Assembly: GCF_000719555.1 (NCBI RefSeq)
Contig: NZ_JOGX01000032.1
Location: forward strand, 26,096-90,095
Direction: 5' to 3'
Origin: Streptomyces sp. NRRL F-5727
Lineage (GTDB): Bacteria > Actinomycetota > Actinomycetes > Streptomycetales > Streptomycetaceae
Length of the DNA stretch: 64,000 bases
In this document: one piece after another, positions 16,722 to 24,690 of the stretch
How the letters are laid out: each line of letters begins with the position of its first letter
Numbering within the stretch: position 1 is the first letter of the stretch
Position numbers and translations under genes: made by a program
Notes under the pieces: generated by a model
The model's database searches: none
Seen by the model: only the letters and a program-made list of their open reading frames with translations
Told to the model about the DNA's origin: nothing

Positions 16722-16781
16722 GATTAGATCACGGAACGGTAACGGCGTCCAGCGCGCGCGACCGGGGCCGCGACCGGTCGG

Positions 16782-17036
16782 TCAGTCGCGGCCGTCGAGG
16801 ATCCGCTCGATCTCGTCGTTGATCTCGTCGAGGAGGGCCTCGGTGGTCTCGTCGTCGATGGGCCCGCCGTTGTCGCCGAGCTGCTCGGCGGTGAGCAGCA
16901 CGCGGCCGGCTCCGGCGTGGATGTCGGCTCCGACGGCGAGGTCGTTGTCGTCGTCGAGGTAGAGGACGGCGCGGTGTGCGGCGGGGTCGGCGGTGAGGGT
17001 CTGGAGGTGGGCGAGGGTGGCGACGGGGTACGTCAT
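16782..17036 (-). CDS. Small acidic phage protein, last gene of the early block
   Basis: An 84-residue protein coupled to the RHH gene by an ATGA overlap. It is strongly acidic, with AVLYLDDDNDLAVGADIHAG in the middle and EALLDEINDEIERILDGRD at the C-terminus. The pairing with a DNA-binding RHH-like protein and the acidic character could suggest a partner or antagonist, but I recognise no family. It is followed by two tandem terminators. Confidence 0.6.
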   Translation of the reverse strand: MTYPVATLAHLQTLTADPAAHRAVLYLDDDNDLAVGADIHAGAGRVLLTAEQLGDNGGPIDDETTEALLDEINDEIERILDGRD

Positions 17037-17371
17037 GACGCGGTCCTGTCCGTAGTGCGCGGTGTCGTGCCGGGCGTAGTGCGGGGTGTAGTGCGGGGCG
17101 GCGTAGTGCGCACTACCCGCAGGTCAGGGGCCTGTCGGGTGTAGTGCCGGGGTGTCGTCCAGCGCATCCGGGGCGGCGCGGTGCCCTCCGGGTAGATGCC
17201 GTTCGCCCATAGGTCGCGGTACCCGAATGCGAGGAACGCGACGGCGAGGCGGACGGCGGCGGACCGGTCGATGCCGGTGCTCGTGATGGTGTCGAGGTCG
17301 GCGTCGAGGGTGGGGTCGAGACGCACGGTGAGGTTGGGGGAACGGGGCCGACTACGCTTGCGGTTAGCCAT
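17033..17371 (-). CDS. Ribbon-helix-helix-like protein with a TTPRTT repeat tail
   Basis: A 112-residue protein. Residues about 12-55 fit a ribbon-helix-helix fold: LTVRLDPTLDADLDTI as the strand and first helix, then DRSAAVRLAVAFLAFGYRDL. The C-terminus is a short tandem repeat (TTPRTTPGTTPRTT), which at DNA level gives repeated GTAGTGCGGGGT-like units on the plus strand. RHH proteins are usually small repressors or relaxase accessories; the target is unknown. It lies after a hairpin and is coupled to the acidic gene downstream. Confidence 0.6.
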   Translation of the reverse strand: MANRKRSRPRSPNLTVRLDPTLDADLDTITSTGIDRSAAVRLAVAFLAFGYRDLWANGIYPEGTAPPRMRWTTPRHYTRQAPDLRVVRTTPPRTTPRTTPGTTPRTTDRTAS

Positions 17372-17397
17372 GACGGGGGTTGCTCCTGTCGCGGTCA

Positions 17398-17433
17398 GGG
17401 CCCGGCCTGCGGTTGCGTCGCAGGTGCGGGCCC
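17398..17433. terminator. Hairpin between HTH gene and RHH gene
   Basis: Interrupted stem GGGCCCG..CCTGCG pairing with CGCAGG..CGGGCCC around a short loop, in the 76-bp gap after the HTH gene stop. It probably attenuates transcription between two small regulators. Confidence 0.5.
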
Positions 17434-17447
17434 GCTTTGTGTTGGGG

Positions 17448-17879
17448 CTACTCGGCGCCTTCGGCCTTCCGGAGTTTGCGCAGCACCGCGTAGACGTGGG
17501 AGGGGGTGACGTCGAGCAGGGCCGCGATGTCCGGGACCGGGATGTTGGCGGCGGCGGCGCGCTGGATCAACAACGGGGTCTTCTCGACGGCCTGCTCGCC
17601 CTTCTTCCGGGCCGCGGCGGTGCCGAGGAGGGCCTGTACGGCGGGCCGCTGCTCGGGCTGGAAGTTGTGGGCGATGGACTCCTCGTGCTCGTCGGTCCTG
17701 CTGTTCGCCTCGGCGCGACGAACGCGTCGGATGATCTCAACCGAGGAAATCGGGCGCTGCCTGGTGTTCACGACGGCCTGCGCGAGGGCGTGCACGAGTC
17801 CGGTGATGTCGGGGTGCTCGTCGAGCAGGGCGTCGAGTTGGTCGCGCAGGTCGGTGCCGTGCTGGTCGTCGGACTTCAT
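17448..17879 (-). CDS. Small HTH-containing phage protein
   Basis: A 143-residue protein with an ATG after AGAGGAGCAGCC. The N-terminal half is helical and acidic. The C-terminus (IPVPDIAALLDVTPSHVYAV followed by LRKLRKAEGAE) is a clear helix-turn-helix of the resolvase/sigma-70-region-4 type. Hairpins lie on both sides of the gene, so it may be its own transcription unit. A role as late regulator is possible, given its place just before the late genes, but this is inference. Confidence 0.6.
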   Translation of the reverse strand: MKSDDQHGTDLRDQLDALLDEHPDITGLVHALAQAVVNTRQRPISSVEIIRRVRRAEANSRTDEHEESIAHNFQPEQRPAVQALLGTAAARKKGEQAVEKTPLLIQRAAAANIPVPDIAALLDVTPSHVYAVLRKLRKAEGAE

Positions 17880-17900
17880 GGCGGCTGCTCCTCTGGGGAA

Positions 17901-17927
17901 GGGCCCGCCCCGGAGTGGGGCGGGCCC
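17901..17927. terminator. Perfect hairpin after the 359-residue gene
   Basis: 11-bp perfect stem GGGCCCGCCCC/GGGGCGGGCCC with a 5-nt loop, seven bases after the stop of the upstream gene and about 20 bases before the next ribosome binding site. Confidence 0.6.
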
Positions 17928-17933
17928 GCGGGG

Positions 17934-19013
17934 TCAGGCGAACAGGGAGCCCTGTTCGCGGTCGGGTCGGGCGGGGAACATGGCGTCGGGGTGCTCGCCG
18001 ATCCACTGGCCTCGCCACGTGCCGGCGTCCGCTTCGGCCTCGGTGACCAGCTCGGCGGCGCGGCGGGCCTCGACGTCCTCGACGGTCTCGGGCTCGAACG
18101 CGGCGGGCGAGCCGGCGAGGGCGTCGCGGAGCCGCTTGGCGGCGCGGGCGCGGAAGGCGGCGTGCTGGGCGTTCTCGGACTCGACGGCCGGGGTGGGCTC
18201 GGGCGTCGGGGCCTGCTCCTGGGCGCGCTGCTCCTCGACCTGCGCGGGGGTCAGCTCCGACATGAGCAGGCGGCGGCGGGAGAAACCGCGGTGCTTGCGG
18301 ATGACGGCGCGGACCTCGGGCAGGGCCTCGGCGCGCGGGGTCATGTCCTGGTAGGTCTCGCCGTAGACGCGGGCGACTTCCTCGCCGCTGGCGGGGTCGG
18401 TGATGGTCCACCAGTTGGACGGCTCGTCGCGGATGGCGGCGGGCGCCTGGACGCGGGCGTTGACGCGGGCCGCGTAGGCCGCGAACAACTCCGACTCGAC
18501 CGCGTGGTTGATGCCGTAGGAGAGGCCCCCGTTCGCGCGCTTCTGTTCGGCGCGGAACTGCGTGACGCCGGCGGCGGTCTCCAGGGTTTCGATGCGCTGG
18601 TTGTGGATCTCCCGCGCGGGCTTCCCGGCGCGGGTGATGCAGGGGGCGCCTACGCCGACGCGGCACGCCGGGCAGGCGACGGTGTCGGCGAGGTTCCCGC
18701 GGTGGGGGCGCTCGGCGGCCTGGGGCGCGGGCTCGGGGGTGTGGCCGGCGCGCTGGATCCACAGGCGGGAGGCGCGGACCTCGGAGGGGGTGTGCAGCTT
18801 GCGGTTTTCGAGGATGGCCTCGGCGAACGCGCTGATCAGGTGGAGTACGCGGGTGCCGTGCGCGGGGATGACGAGCGTGCGGCCCCGGCCGCGGCGGGCG
18901 TTGTCGAGGGCGATGCGCAGGTCGGCGGCGGCGGGATGCTTGGCGGCGGGGCCGGTGGTGAGGTCGGCGCGGCTGAGGTGGTCGGCGAGGGCGCCGGGGA
19001 TCGTGACGTCCAT
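17934..19013 (-). CDS. Phage protein with zinc-finger-like motif, unknown function
   Basis: A 359-residue protein. The N-terminal 100 residues form a helical domain (NARRGRGRTLVIPAHGTRVL then HLISAFAEAILENRKLHTPS). Residues about 115-140 hold a CPACRVGVGAPCITRAGKPA zinc-finger-like motif of the type spread among Streptomyces phage and plasmid proteins (CPxC...C...H). The C-terminal half is Ala/Glu-rich and probably coiled. It starts 77 bp downstream (minus strand) of an 18-bp perfect inverted repeat and ends at a perfect hairpin, so it seems to be an independent unit. Confidence 0.6.
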   Translation of the reverse strand: MDVTIPGALADHLSRADLTTGPAAKHPAAADLRIALDNARRGRGRTLVIPAHGTRVLHLISAFAEAILENRKLHTPSEVRASRLWIQRAGHTPEPAPQAAERPHRGNLADTVACPACRVGVGAPCITRAGKPAREIHNQRIETLETAAGVTQFRAEQKRANGGLSYGINHAVESELFAAYAARVNARVQAPAAIRDEPSNWWTITDPASGEEVARVYGETYQDMTPRAEALPEVRAVIRKHRGFSRRRLLMSELTPAQVEEQRAQEQAPTPEPTPAVESENAQHAAFRARAAKRLRDALAGSPAAFEPETVEDVEARRAAELVTEAEADAGTWRGQWIGEHPDAMFPARPDREQGSLFA

Positions 19014-19089
19014 GGGGGTGCTCCCTGGTCGTTGGTGGGGCCGGGTTGCGTCCGGCCGGGGGTGTCGGGTTGCGTCCGACGAGAACGAC

Positions 19090-19138
19090 TGTAGCCGCTA
19101 CTGTGACGACTACACAAGTGGTCACAGTAGCGGCTACA
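19090..19138. repeat. 18-bp perfect inverted repeat with internal direct repeats
   Basis: The arms TGTAGCCGCTACTGTGAC (19090-19107) and its exact complement (19121-19138) flank a 13-nt spacer. A direct repeat CTACACAAG occurs in the spacer (19110) and again at the right arm's end (19134). The tract is AT-richer than its surroundings and lies in the 158-bp gap between two minus-strand genes. It may be an operator, an origin-type element or an RNA hairpin; a simple terminator is less likely because no T run follows. Confidence 0.75.
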
Positions 19139-19171
19139 CAAGGAACTGTGTTCGAGCGGCGCCGAGTTGAG

Positions 19172-20008
19172 CTAGGCGTCGCGGCGGCGGTCGTCGAGGC
19201 CGGCCCACAGTGCGGCGAGGTCCGCTCCCCGCCACGTGCGCCGGCCCCGGTCGAGGTCGGCGGGGGCCGGGCACTGCTCCCCGGTCTGGCACGTCGCGGA
19301 CGGCTCCCCGCCGGGCACTGTGCGGGCGAGCAGCTCGCCCCCGCACCACGGGCACGGGCCGGGGAGCGTGGTCGTCCGGCCGTCGCGGCCGAGGGCGGCC
19401 TCGACGCGGCGGCGGGCGCGGCGGGCGACCGTGGCGAGGTCGGCGAGGACGTCGTTGCCGAGGGGGTAGAACATGCCGTCACCCTGGTCCTCGTCGAGGG
19501 CGCGTCCCTCCAGCCATACGGCGGCCCAGTGCAGCCCGTGCGCCCGGGATCCGGCGGCGGTCGTCCGGCCGGACGGACCGACGGTGGCCGGGGTCCAGCG
19601 GCGGGGGTCGGCACGGTCGTCCTCGTCGACGACGACGCGGGCGGTGCCGGTGGTGCCCGTGCCGCCGTTGCGCAGGTGGGTGCGTACGGGCCGCTGGTAG
19701 CGGGTGGCGATGCTGTCGCACGCGGTGAAGAGCGCGGCCTCGACGGCGAGGGCGGCGTCGAGCGCGTCGAGGTTGGCTGGCGCGGGGTGCTGGCGGAGCG
19801 TGAGCGGGGTGCGGCCGGGGTGCTGCTCGTCGTCCTGGTGGGCGTCGCCGAGCTGGTCGAGGAACCCGCGGGTCTCACGGGGCGGCCACGTGTCGGCGGG
19901 GCGCTGCTCAATGGCGACGAGCAGGTCGCCCCACTGCTCGCGGACGGCCCGCAGGTCCGCGGCGGTGGTGAGGGCGTGCTCGGGGAGCGCGGTCGGGGTG
20001 GTGGTCAT
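19172..20008 (-). CDS. Phage protein with zinc ribbon, unknown function
   Basis: A 278-residue protein beginning MTTTPTALPEHALTTAADLR, with an ATG in an ATGA overlap with the gene before it. The N-terminal region is helical. The C-terminal part contains PGPCPWCGGELLARTVPGG and then CQTGEQCP, a four-cysteine zinc ribbon, followed by TWRGADLAALWAGLDDRRRDA. Similar proteins are common in Streptomyces phage replication regions. Function is not recognised; zinc and nucleic acid binding is a reasonable guess. Confidence 0.6.
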   Translation of the reverse strand: MTTTPTALPEHALTTAADLRAVREQWGDLLVAIEQRPADTWPPRETRGFLDQLGDAHQDDEQHPGRTPLTLRQHPAPANLDALDAALAVEAALFTACDSIATRYQRPVRTHLRNGGTGTTGTARVVVDEDDRADPRRWTPATVGPSGRTTAAGSRAHGLHWAAVWLEGRALDEDQGDGMFYPLGNDVLADLATVARRARRRVEAALGRDGRTTTLPGPCPWCGGELLARTVPGGEPSATCQTGEQCPAPADLDRGRRTWRGADLAALWAGLDDRRRDA

Positions 20009-21099
20009 GACGGATCCTTCCGGGCCTGCTCGATCGCGGCGTACAGGCGGTCGGCGATGTCGGCGGGGTGCGTGGTGCCGAGCTGGTTGGCGGCGCGGCC
20101 GACGGCGACGAGCAGCTCGTCGAGGCGGGCGCGGGCGTTGGCGTAGAGGCGTGAGGCGTGCTGCTCGCGGGGGCACCCGCAGGTGACGCACTCGACGGCG
20201 AGGCGGCGGCGGGCGTCGTCGAGGCGCTGCTCGTTCTTCCGAGCGTGCTTGGCCGTACGGGCGAGCGACACCGTGAGGGCTCTGGCGTGCTTCCGGGTCT
20301 GGGTGAGCTGCTGGCGGACGTCGAGCAGCTCGCCGGCCTTCTGAGAGAGCGCGGCGGCGGCCTGCTCGGCGCGGGCCTCGGCGGCGCGTTCGGCGGCGGT
20401 GCGGCGGTCGCGGGCTTCCCGGCCGGCCTGCTCGGCGGTGTAGCCGTACCGCATCCCGAGGTGGGCCCACAGGTCGGCCCACGTGCGGGCGGCACGGACG
20501 CGGTCGAGGAGGGCCTCGGCACGGTCGGCGCGCTGCTGCTCGACGGCGAGGGCGACGGCGTGCTCACGGTCGCGCTCGGCGAGGACGGCGGCCTGACTGT
20601 CCGCGGCGGCGGCGAACGCGGCGGCGGCGCGGGCCGCTTCGGGGGTGAGCCCCTTGTGCTCGCCGAGGATCGCGAGGACGTCGCTGTACGTCTCGGCGCG
20701 GTGCAGCCGGTCGAGGAACGCCTCGGCGCGGTCGCGCTCGGCCGTGATCCGCTGCGCCCCGTCGGCGCGGCCGGCGTCGACGGCGTGCAACAGGTCGATG
20801 CGGTGCCGGGCCTCGGCGAGCTGCTCCTCGACGCGGGCGCGGTCCTCCTCGGCCTCGACGATCGCGGCGTCGGCGGCGGCGAGGCGGTCGCGCATCCGCT
20901 GCAAGGTGCGGTCCTGCCCGCGGGCGGTGGAGCGGAGTTGGTCCGCCGTGGCGGCCTCGGCGAGGGCGTACTCGCGGAGTGCGTCCGCTTCGGCGGGGGA
21001 CAGTCGGTCGGCGCGGTCGAGGAGGATCTCGAACTTGATGCGGCGGGCGAGGCGGGTCTCGGCGTGCCGCTTGCGGGCGGCCATGGTGCGGCGGGTCAT
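20005..21099 (-). CDS. Long coiled-coil phage protein
   Basis: A 364-residue protein starting MTRRTMAARKRHAETRLARR. Almost the whole length is Ala/Glu/Arg-rich coiled coil (TLQRMRDRLAAADAAIVEAE; VEEQLAEARHRIDLLHAVDA). Near the end is a CVTCGCPREQHASRLY motif that may bind metal. The internal repeat RAETYSDVLAIL/RAARTWADLWAHL suggests duplicated short helices. Coupled to neighbours on both sides by 4-nt overlaps. No function is recognised; scaffolding or DNA organisation are possibilities. Confidence 0.55.
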   Translation of the reverse strand: MTRRTMAARKRHAETRLARRIKFEILLDRADRLSPAEADALREYALAEAATADQLRSTARGQDRTLQRMRDRLAAADAAIVEAEEDRARVEEQLAEARHRIDLLHAVDAGRADGAQRITAERDRAEAFLDRLHRAETYSDVLAILGEHKGLTPEAARAAAAFAAAADSQAAVLAERDREHAVALAVEQQRADRAEALLDRVRAARTWADLWAHLGMRYGYTAEQAGREARDRRTAAERAAEARAEQAAAALSQKAGELLDVRQQLTQTRKHARALTVSLARTAKHARKNEQRLDDARRRLAVECVTCGCPREQHASRLYANARARLDELLVAVGRAANQLGTTHPADIADRLYAAIEQARKDPS

Positions 21100-21242
21100 C
21101 GGCGCGGGTCCTTGGGGCGGCTGGGGTAGTGGGTGTGGTGGGCGCGTCCGTGCTCGCCGCGCAGTGCCCACGTGATCAGGTAGGTTCCGGCGGCGAGCAG
21201 GGCGGCGGCGATGGCGAGGGATGCCGCGTGGGCGAGCCTCAC
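21096..21242 (-). CDS. Small single-pass membrane protein
   Basis: A 48-codon gene using a GTG in a GTGA overlap with the gene before it and ending in an ATGA with the gene after. The first 26 residues (VRLAHAASLAIAAALLAAGT then YLITWAL) are one membrane segment; the rest is His/Arg-rich and cytoplasmic by the positive-inside rule. Such tiny membrane proteins are common in phage early operons. Function is unknown. Confidence 0.5.
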   Translation of the reverse strand: MRLAHAASLAIAAALLAAGTYLITWALRGEHGRAHHTHYPSRPKDPRR

Positions 21243-21616
21243 GGGGTGCGCTGCTCGGCGAGGGCCTGGTCGTGGTCGAGGCCGGCGGCGTACGCGGCGA
21301 CGATCTTCCGGGCACCGTCGTACCCGGTGAGCAGGCCCCGGGACGAACGGGTGACTCCCCACTCGGTGCGCCGGGCGCGGTAGTGGGCTTCGATCAGGGC
21401 CTCGACCTGCCGGGCGTGGGCGGCGAGGACGATGCGGGCGGCGGCGAGGGCCTGCTCGGGAGTCCGGGACAGGGAGGTGTCGAGCAGGACGTCGCGGAGC
21501 GTGGCGAGGGCCTGGTCGTGCTCGCCGTCGTTGAACGCGAGGGCGTCGCGAACGGCGGTGGCGTCGAGGTCGCCCTCGAACGCGGGGGCGGTCGAGGTGG
21601 GCGCGGGGGTGCTCAT
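21239..21616 (-). CDS. Phage early protein, unknown function
   Basis: A 125-residue soluble protein starting MSTPAPTSTAPAFEGDLDAT. It is helical throughout, with ARIVLAAHARQVEALIEAHY in the centre. The first residues resemble the scaffold N-terminus (MSTPTPTSTAPS), probably by composition only. A short gap of about 100 bp separates it from ssb; I saw no convincing gene in that gap. It is coupled to the small membrane gene downstream. Confidence 0.55.
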   Translation of the reverse strand: MSTPAPTSTAPAFEGDLDATAVRDALAFNDGEHDQALATLRDVLLDTSLSRTPEQALAAARIVLAAHARQVEALIEAHYRARRTEWGVTRSSRGLLTGYDGARKIVAAYAAGLDHDQALAEQRTP

Positions 21617-21719
21617 GGGGTGGCTCCGTCTCGGCTTATCAGGCGGGTGTCGGTGTTGACCGGGGCCCGGAAGTGCACGCGCGCGCGTGGGCGGCGCGGC
21701 GACCGGTCGGCGGCGCGGG

Positions 21720-22148
21720 TCAGTAGGCGGGGCCGTTGGTGTTCCACTGGTCGTACTGGGGCTGCTGCTGGCCGTTCTGGCGGCCGGTGGTCTTGGTGAC
21801 CTGCGCGGTGGCGTTGCGGAGCGAGGGGGCGACTTCCTCGGCCTCGACCTCGACGACGGTGCGCTTGACGCCCTGGTTGTCCTCGTAGGTGCGCTGGCGG
21901 AGGGTGCCGACGACGACGACGCGCGTGCCGCGCTGGATGCTCGCGGCGACGTTCTCGCCGAGGGAGCGCCACGCGGACACGGTCATGAACAGGCTCTCGC
22001 CGTCCTGCCACTGGCCGGACTGCTTGTCGTAGGTGCGGGGGGTCGAGGCGATGCGGAACTTGGCGACGGCGTGCCCGCTGGGGGTGTGCCTGAGTTCGGG
22101 GTCCTCGACGAGGTTCCCGGTGATGGTGAGGGTGGTCTCTCCGGCCAT
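21720..22148 (-). CDS. ssb: Phage single-stranded DNA-binding protein
   Basis: A 142-residue SSB of the OB-fold family: [20 protein letters not shown] at the N-terminus, [40 protein letters not shown] and [20 protein letters not shown]. It overlaps the HNH stop by one base. The C-terminus is Gln/Asn-rich and ends NTNGPAY rather than with the acidic tip (DDxPF type) that cellular SSB uses to recruit repair proteins. It probably coats single strands during phage replication and ERF-type annealing. Confidence 0.9.
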   Translation of the reverse strand: MAGETTLTITGNLVEDPELRHTPSGHAVAKFRIASTPRTYDKQSGQWQDGESLFMTVSAWRSLGENVAASIQRGTRVVVVGTLRQRTYEDNQGVKRTVVEVEAEEVAPSLRNATAQVTKTTGRQNGQQQPQYDQWNTNGPAY

Positions 22149-22609
22149 TAGGCGGCGGTCCTTTCGGTGTTGGGGCGGCGGCAGGCGCGGCAGGCGCGGG
22201 CGCCGTTGGGGCGTACGTAGGTGTTGGCGGCGTCGAAGGGGTGTCCGCGGTGGCACGCCTTCTTCCGGGCGTTGAGCGCGGTGGGGCCGTTGCTGCGGAG
22301 GGTGTTGGTGCGGTGGTCGGTGAGTTCGAGGTGTTCGGGGTTGACGCAGTTACGGCGGCGGCACCGGTGGTCGACCTCGGCGCCGGCGGGGATGGGGCCG
22401 CGGGCCTGCTCGTAGGCGTACTGGTGGGCGCGGATGGTGCGGCCGTCGGCCTTGAAAGCTCCGTAGAACTCGCCGTGTTCGCCGGCGTCGTGGGGGCGCT
22501 TGCTGCGGGCTCCGCCGGTCCACAGGTGGCAGGGGCCGGGGGCGCCGCGGTGGAAGCTGAGGGGGCCGGCCGGATCGACCTTGGCGGCGAAGCGCTGGGC
22601 GGTGTTCAC
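22148..22609 (-). CDS. HNH endonuclease
   Basis: A 153-residue HNH nuclease of the homing-endonuclease type. The core is [20 protein letters not shown] (H and N ligands) followed by [20 protein letters not shown], and a C-terminal zinc-binding [26 protein letters not shown]. The GTG start follows GGAGGACC. In phages such genes may be free-standing homing endonucleases or may help DNA packaging; distance from terminase favours the former. The gene has its own upstream region with an operator-like motif shared with the early promoter. Confidence 0.85.
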   Translation of the reverse strand: MNTAQRFAAKVDPAGPLSFHRGAPGPCHLWTGGARSKRPHDAGEHGEFYGAFKADGRTIRAHQYAYEQARGPIPAGAEVDHRCRRRNCVNPEHLELTDHRTNTLRSNGPTALNARKKACHRGHPFDAANTYVRPNGARACRACRRPNTERTAA

Positions 22610-22658
22610 GGGGTCGGTCCTCCTGCTCTACGTGCTGAGCGTGCGCTCACGGTTCAAG

Positions 22659-22692
22659 CGTGAGTGGTTTCAATCACTCACGAGTGGAACGT
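22659..22692. promoter_or_regulatory. Operator-like site upstream of HNH/ssb
   Basis: An 8-bp inverted repeat (CGTGAGTG, 22659-22666; CACTCACG, 22675-22682) overlaps the 14-mer CACGAGTGGAACGT (22679-22692), which is repeated exactly at 29219-29232 beside the early promoter. This suggests that the HNH/ssb genes have a second start point under the same repressor. Confidence 0.6.
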
Positions 22693-22741
22693 ATCACGGA
22701 GGGGGCGGCGTGGATGTCCTCCAGAACCGCCCCCCGCGGCT

Positions 22742-22930
22742 CTAGTTGTCCGTCTCCGGGGTGATCGCGGGCGGGATCACCCGCAGGTCCCATCCGGCCC
22801 GTTCAAGAGCCCTGGCGGCCCGTGCGGCGGTCGCCCCGGGTCGGTGCAGCAACTCGCGCACGGTCGCGTCCTCGATGGCGGCCCGGATGACGGCAACGGC
22901 GGCGGCCGGGATCGGTGCGGGCGCGGTCAT
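22742..22930 (-). CDS. Small phage protein
   Basis: A 62-residue protein, MTAPAPIPAAAVAVIRAAIE at the N-terminus then LLHRPGATAARAARALERAG. It starts in an ATGA overlap with the gene before it and is the last gene before the operator-containing gap. The compact helical sequence may be a small DNA-binding or adaptor domain. No family is recognised. Confidence 0.55.
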   Translation of the reverse strand: MTAPAPIPAAAVAVIRAAIEDATVRELLHRPGATAARAARALERAGWDLRVIPPAITPETDN

Positions 22931-23607
22931 GCCGCGGCCCCCTGGTGGTGGGCGGCGAGGGCGGCCTCGACGCGGGAGGGGTGCGGGGCGCGTTCGGTTC
23001 GCCGGCGGTCACCCCGCTTGCACGGCGTGCGGACGTCGGCGCGGCAGTGCTCGTACGGGCACGGGACGCCGAGGGGGTCGGGCCGGTTCTCCTCGGCGAG
23101 GGCGCGGCGGCGCGGCCGGTGGTCGGCGAGGGCCTCCTCGATGTCCGGGGGCACGTAGGCGCCGAGGGCGGCGAGGCGTTCGGCGGCGAACTGGTCGCGC
23201 TCCTCGCGGGTGGCGCCGGCCGGGAGGGCGAGCACCGGCCGGTCATCGGAGAACCCGAGGGCGCCCCGCATGGACGGGCCCGCGACCCGGCCGTCGGCGA
23301 CGGCGGCGAGCAGGGCCCGGCGGCGGGCGATGGACTCGGCGCCGGTCTCGCCCGGGACCCCGTCGTAGACGATCGTCGCGGCGTTGACCCGCTCGGCGCG
23401 GATCCGGGCGCGCTGCTGGCGGACGTGCGCGGGGGTCAGCCATCGGTCGGTCTCGCCGTAGTGGCGGGCGACGGCGGCGCGGGCGTCGTCGTCGAGGGGC
23501 ATCGAGTGCAGGGCGGCGGCCCATGCGCGGGCGTCGGCCTCGCCGACGGTGCGGCGGTCGAACGCGGCGGCGAGGGTGAGCAGCTCGGCGGCGTCGGCGG
23601 GGGTCAC
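22927..23607 (-). CDS. Replication accessory protein (possible helicase loader) with zinc finger
   Basis: A 226-residue protein using the GTG of a GTGA overlap with the replication-initiator-like gene. The N-terminal VTPADAAELLTLAAAFDRRT and HYGETDRWLTPAHVRQQRAR are typical of the phage helicase-loader-like proteins annotated next to DnaD/HTH initiators in Streptomyces phages. The C-terminus has CPYEHCRADVRTPCKRGDRR..HPSR, a CPxxxC...C...H zinc finger. Direct pairing with the initiator supports a role in loading the host replicative helicase, but this is inferred. Confidence 0.55.
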   Translation of the reverse strand: MTPADAAELLTLAAAFDRRTVGEADARAWAAALHSMPLDDDARAAVARHYGETDRWLTPAHVRQQRARIRAERVNAATIVYDGVPGETGAESIARRRALLAAVADGRVAGPSMRGALGFSDDRPVLALPAGATREERDQFAAERLAALGAYVPPDIEEALADHRPRRRALAEENRPDPLGVPCPYEHCRADVRTPCKRGDRRRTERAPHPSRVEAALAAHHQGAAA

Positions 23608-24482
23608 TGGGCGGCCTCCTGGGCGCGGAGTCGGGCGGCGAGGTCGAGACCCTCGGCGACCCGCTGATCGGTCGTCGAGGGGCGGGCGGAGCCGATGGGG
23701 ACGACGTTCCCGCCGGCGGCCGGGCGGCTGGCCTGGAGCCGGAGGGTGTCGTACTTGTCGCGGAGCTTCGGCATCGACATGACGTTCGAGCGCCAGAAGT
23801 CGGAGTCCTGGCACCAGTCGATAGCGCGGTGCACGGCCTCTTCGGTGCGGCCGTCCTTGTCGAGCATGAGCCGGGCCGCGTCCCGCCACCCCTTCGTGAT
23901 GCTGGGGCGCTTGCTGCCGTTCTGCACGATTCGGTCGGCGAGGTGCTCACACAGCCGCTCGACGTCTTCGCGGACCGGCGCCGGGTCGGGGTCTCGCGGA
24001 GCGAGGGCCGACGGCTCCCTGTTCCCTGTTCCTTGTTCCCTTCCCTGTTCCCTGTTCCTTTCCTGGGGTGAGTCCTCACTGAGGTGTGCGTGAGCCTGCT
24101 CGGATTCCTCATCACCGCTGGTCAGGGGCGGTTCCGGGGCGGATTCTCCCTGGTCGGGAGCCGGGAGGCGGGAGGCGGACGGGCGGTTGATCCGCTGGTG
24201 CTCCTTCCACCCGGACACGGCCAAGTAGCGCTTGCCGGTGACGACGTAACGAACGATCAGTGAGGACTCACTGAGTGCGGCGAGGTCCGTCTCGACGTCC
24301 GCGGCCGTCCGGTCGTCGAGCGGCCACAACGCGGCCTTGATGAGCCGGGCGTCGTCGACGGCGCGGCCCTGGTCGTCGCAGTGCGTCCACAGACCGATGA
24401 ACGTCAAGCGCTGCTCGATGGTGAGGTCGGCGATCGTCAGGGAGGTGAAAAAGTCGGGCTTGATCGTGCGGATACGGGCCAT
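23604..24482 (-). CDS. Phage replication initiation protein (HTH/DnaD-like organisation)
   Basis: A 292-residue protein beginning MARIRTIKPDFFTSLTIADL, the hallmark start of phage replisome-organiser/HTH replication proteins. Residues about 1-100 form a winged-helix domain (LTFIGLWTHCDDQGRAVDDA; GKRYLAVSGWKEHQRINRPS). A Glu/Gln-rich linker (RNREQGREQGTGNREPSAL) then leads to a helical C-terminal domain (WCQDSDFWRSNVMSMPKLRD) like DnaD domain 2. It most likely melts or marks the phage origin. Direct repeats in the linker coding DNA (CCCTGTTCC units near 24020-24060) could be iterons. Confidence 0.75.
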   Translation of the reverse strand: MARIRTIKPDFFTSLTIADLTIEQRLTFIGLWTHCDDQGRAVDDARLIKAALWPLDDRTAADVETDLAALSESSLIVRYVVTGKRYLAVSGWKEHQRINRPSASRLPAPDQGESAPEPPLTSGDEESEQAHAHLSEDSPQERNREQGREQGTGNREPSALAPRDPDPAPVREDVERLCEHLADRIVQNGSKRPSITKGWRDAARLMLDKDGRTEEAVHRAIDWCQDSDFWRSNVMSMPKLRDKYDTLRLQASRPAAGGNVVPIGSARPSTTDQRVAEGLDLAARLRAQEAAQ

Positions 24483-24558
24483 GGCGAGGGTCCTGTCGAG
24501 GTGGTGCGCCCGGGGCGAGGGGAACGGGTCCGGCCTCGCCCCGGGGCGAATCGGGGGG

Positions 24559-24690
24559 CTACTGCGGGCGGGTGCGCGGCAGGGGGCGGTGGGTGTCGCA
24601 CCGCCACCCGCACGGGTACAGGCGGGCCGGTGCGCCGCACTTCGGCGTCTCGCACTCGGGCGCCGGCCGGTCGCGGGCGGGGCGGGTCAC
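24559..24690 (-). CDS. Very small zinc-ribbon-like protein
   Basis: A 43-codon gene using the GTG in a GTGA overlap with the methyltransferase stop. The peptide has four cysteines as CETPKC and CGWRC within ECETPKCGAPARLYPCGWRC, followed by DTHRPLP. This looks like a mini zinc ribbon of the type often found in phage early operons. Function is unknown. Confidence 0.5.
   Translation of the reverse strand: MTRPARDRPAPECETPKCGAPARLYPCGWRCDTHRPLPRTRPQ

Noticed and set aside
21617..21719. Possible tiny minus-strand gene between ssb and the next gene
   Set aside because: The open stretch ends in ATGA, but starts would be CTG or a late GTG giving about 22 residues; no convincing ribosome binding site.
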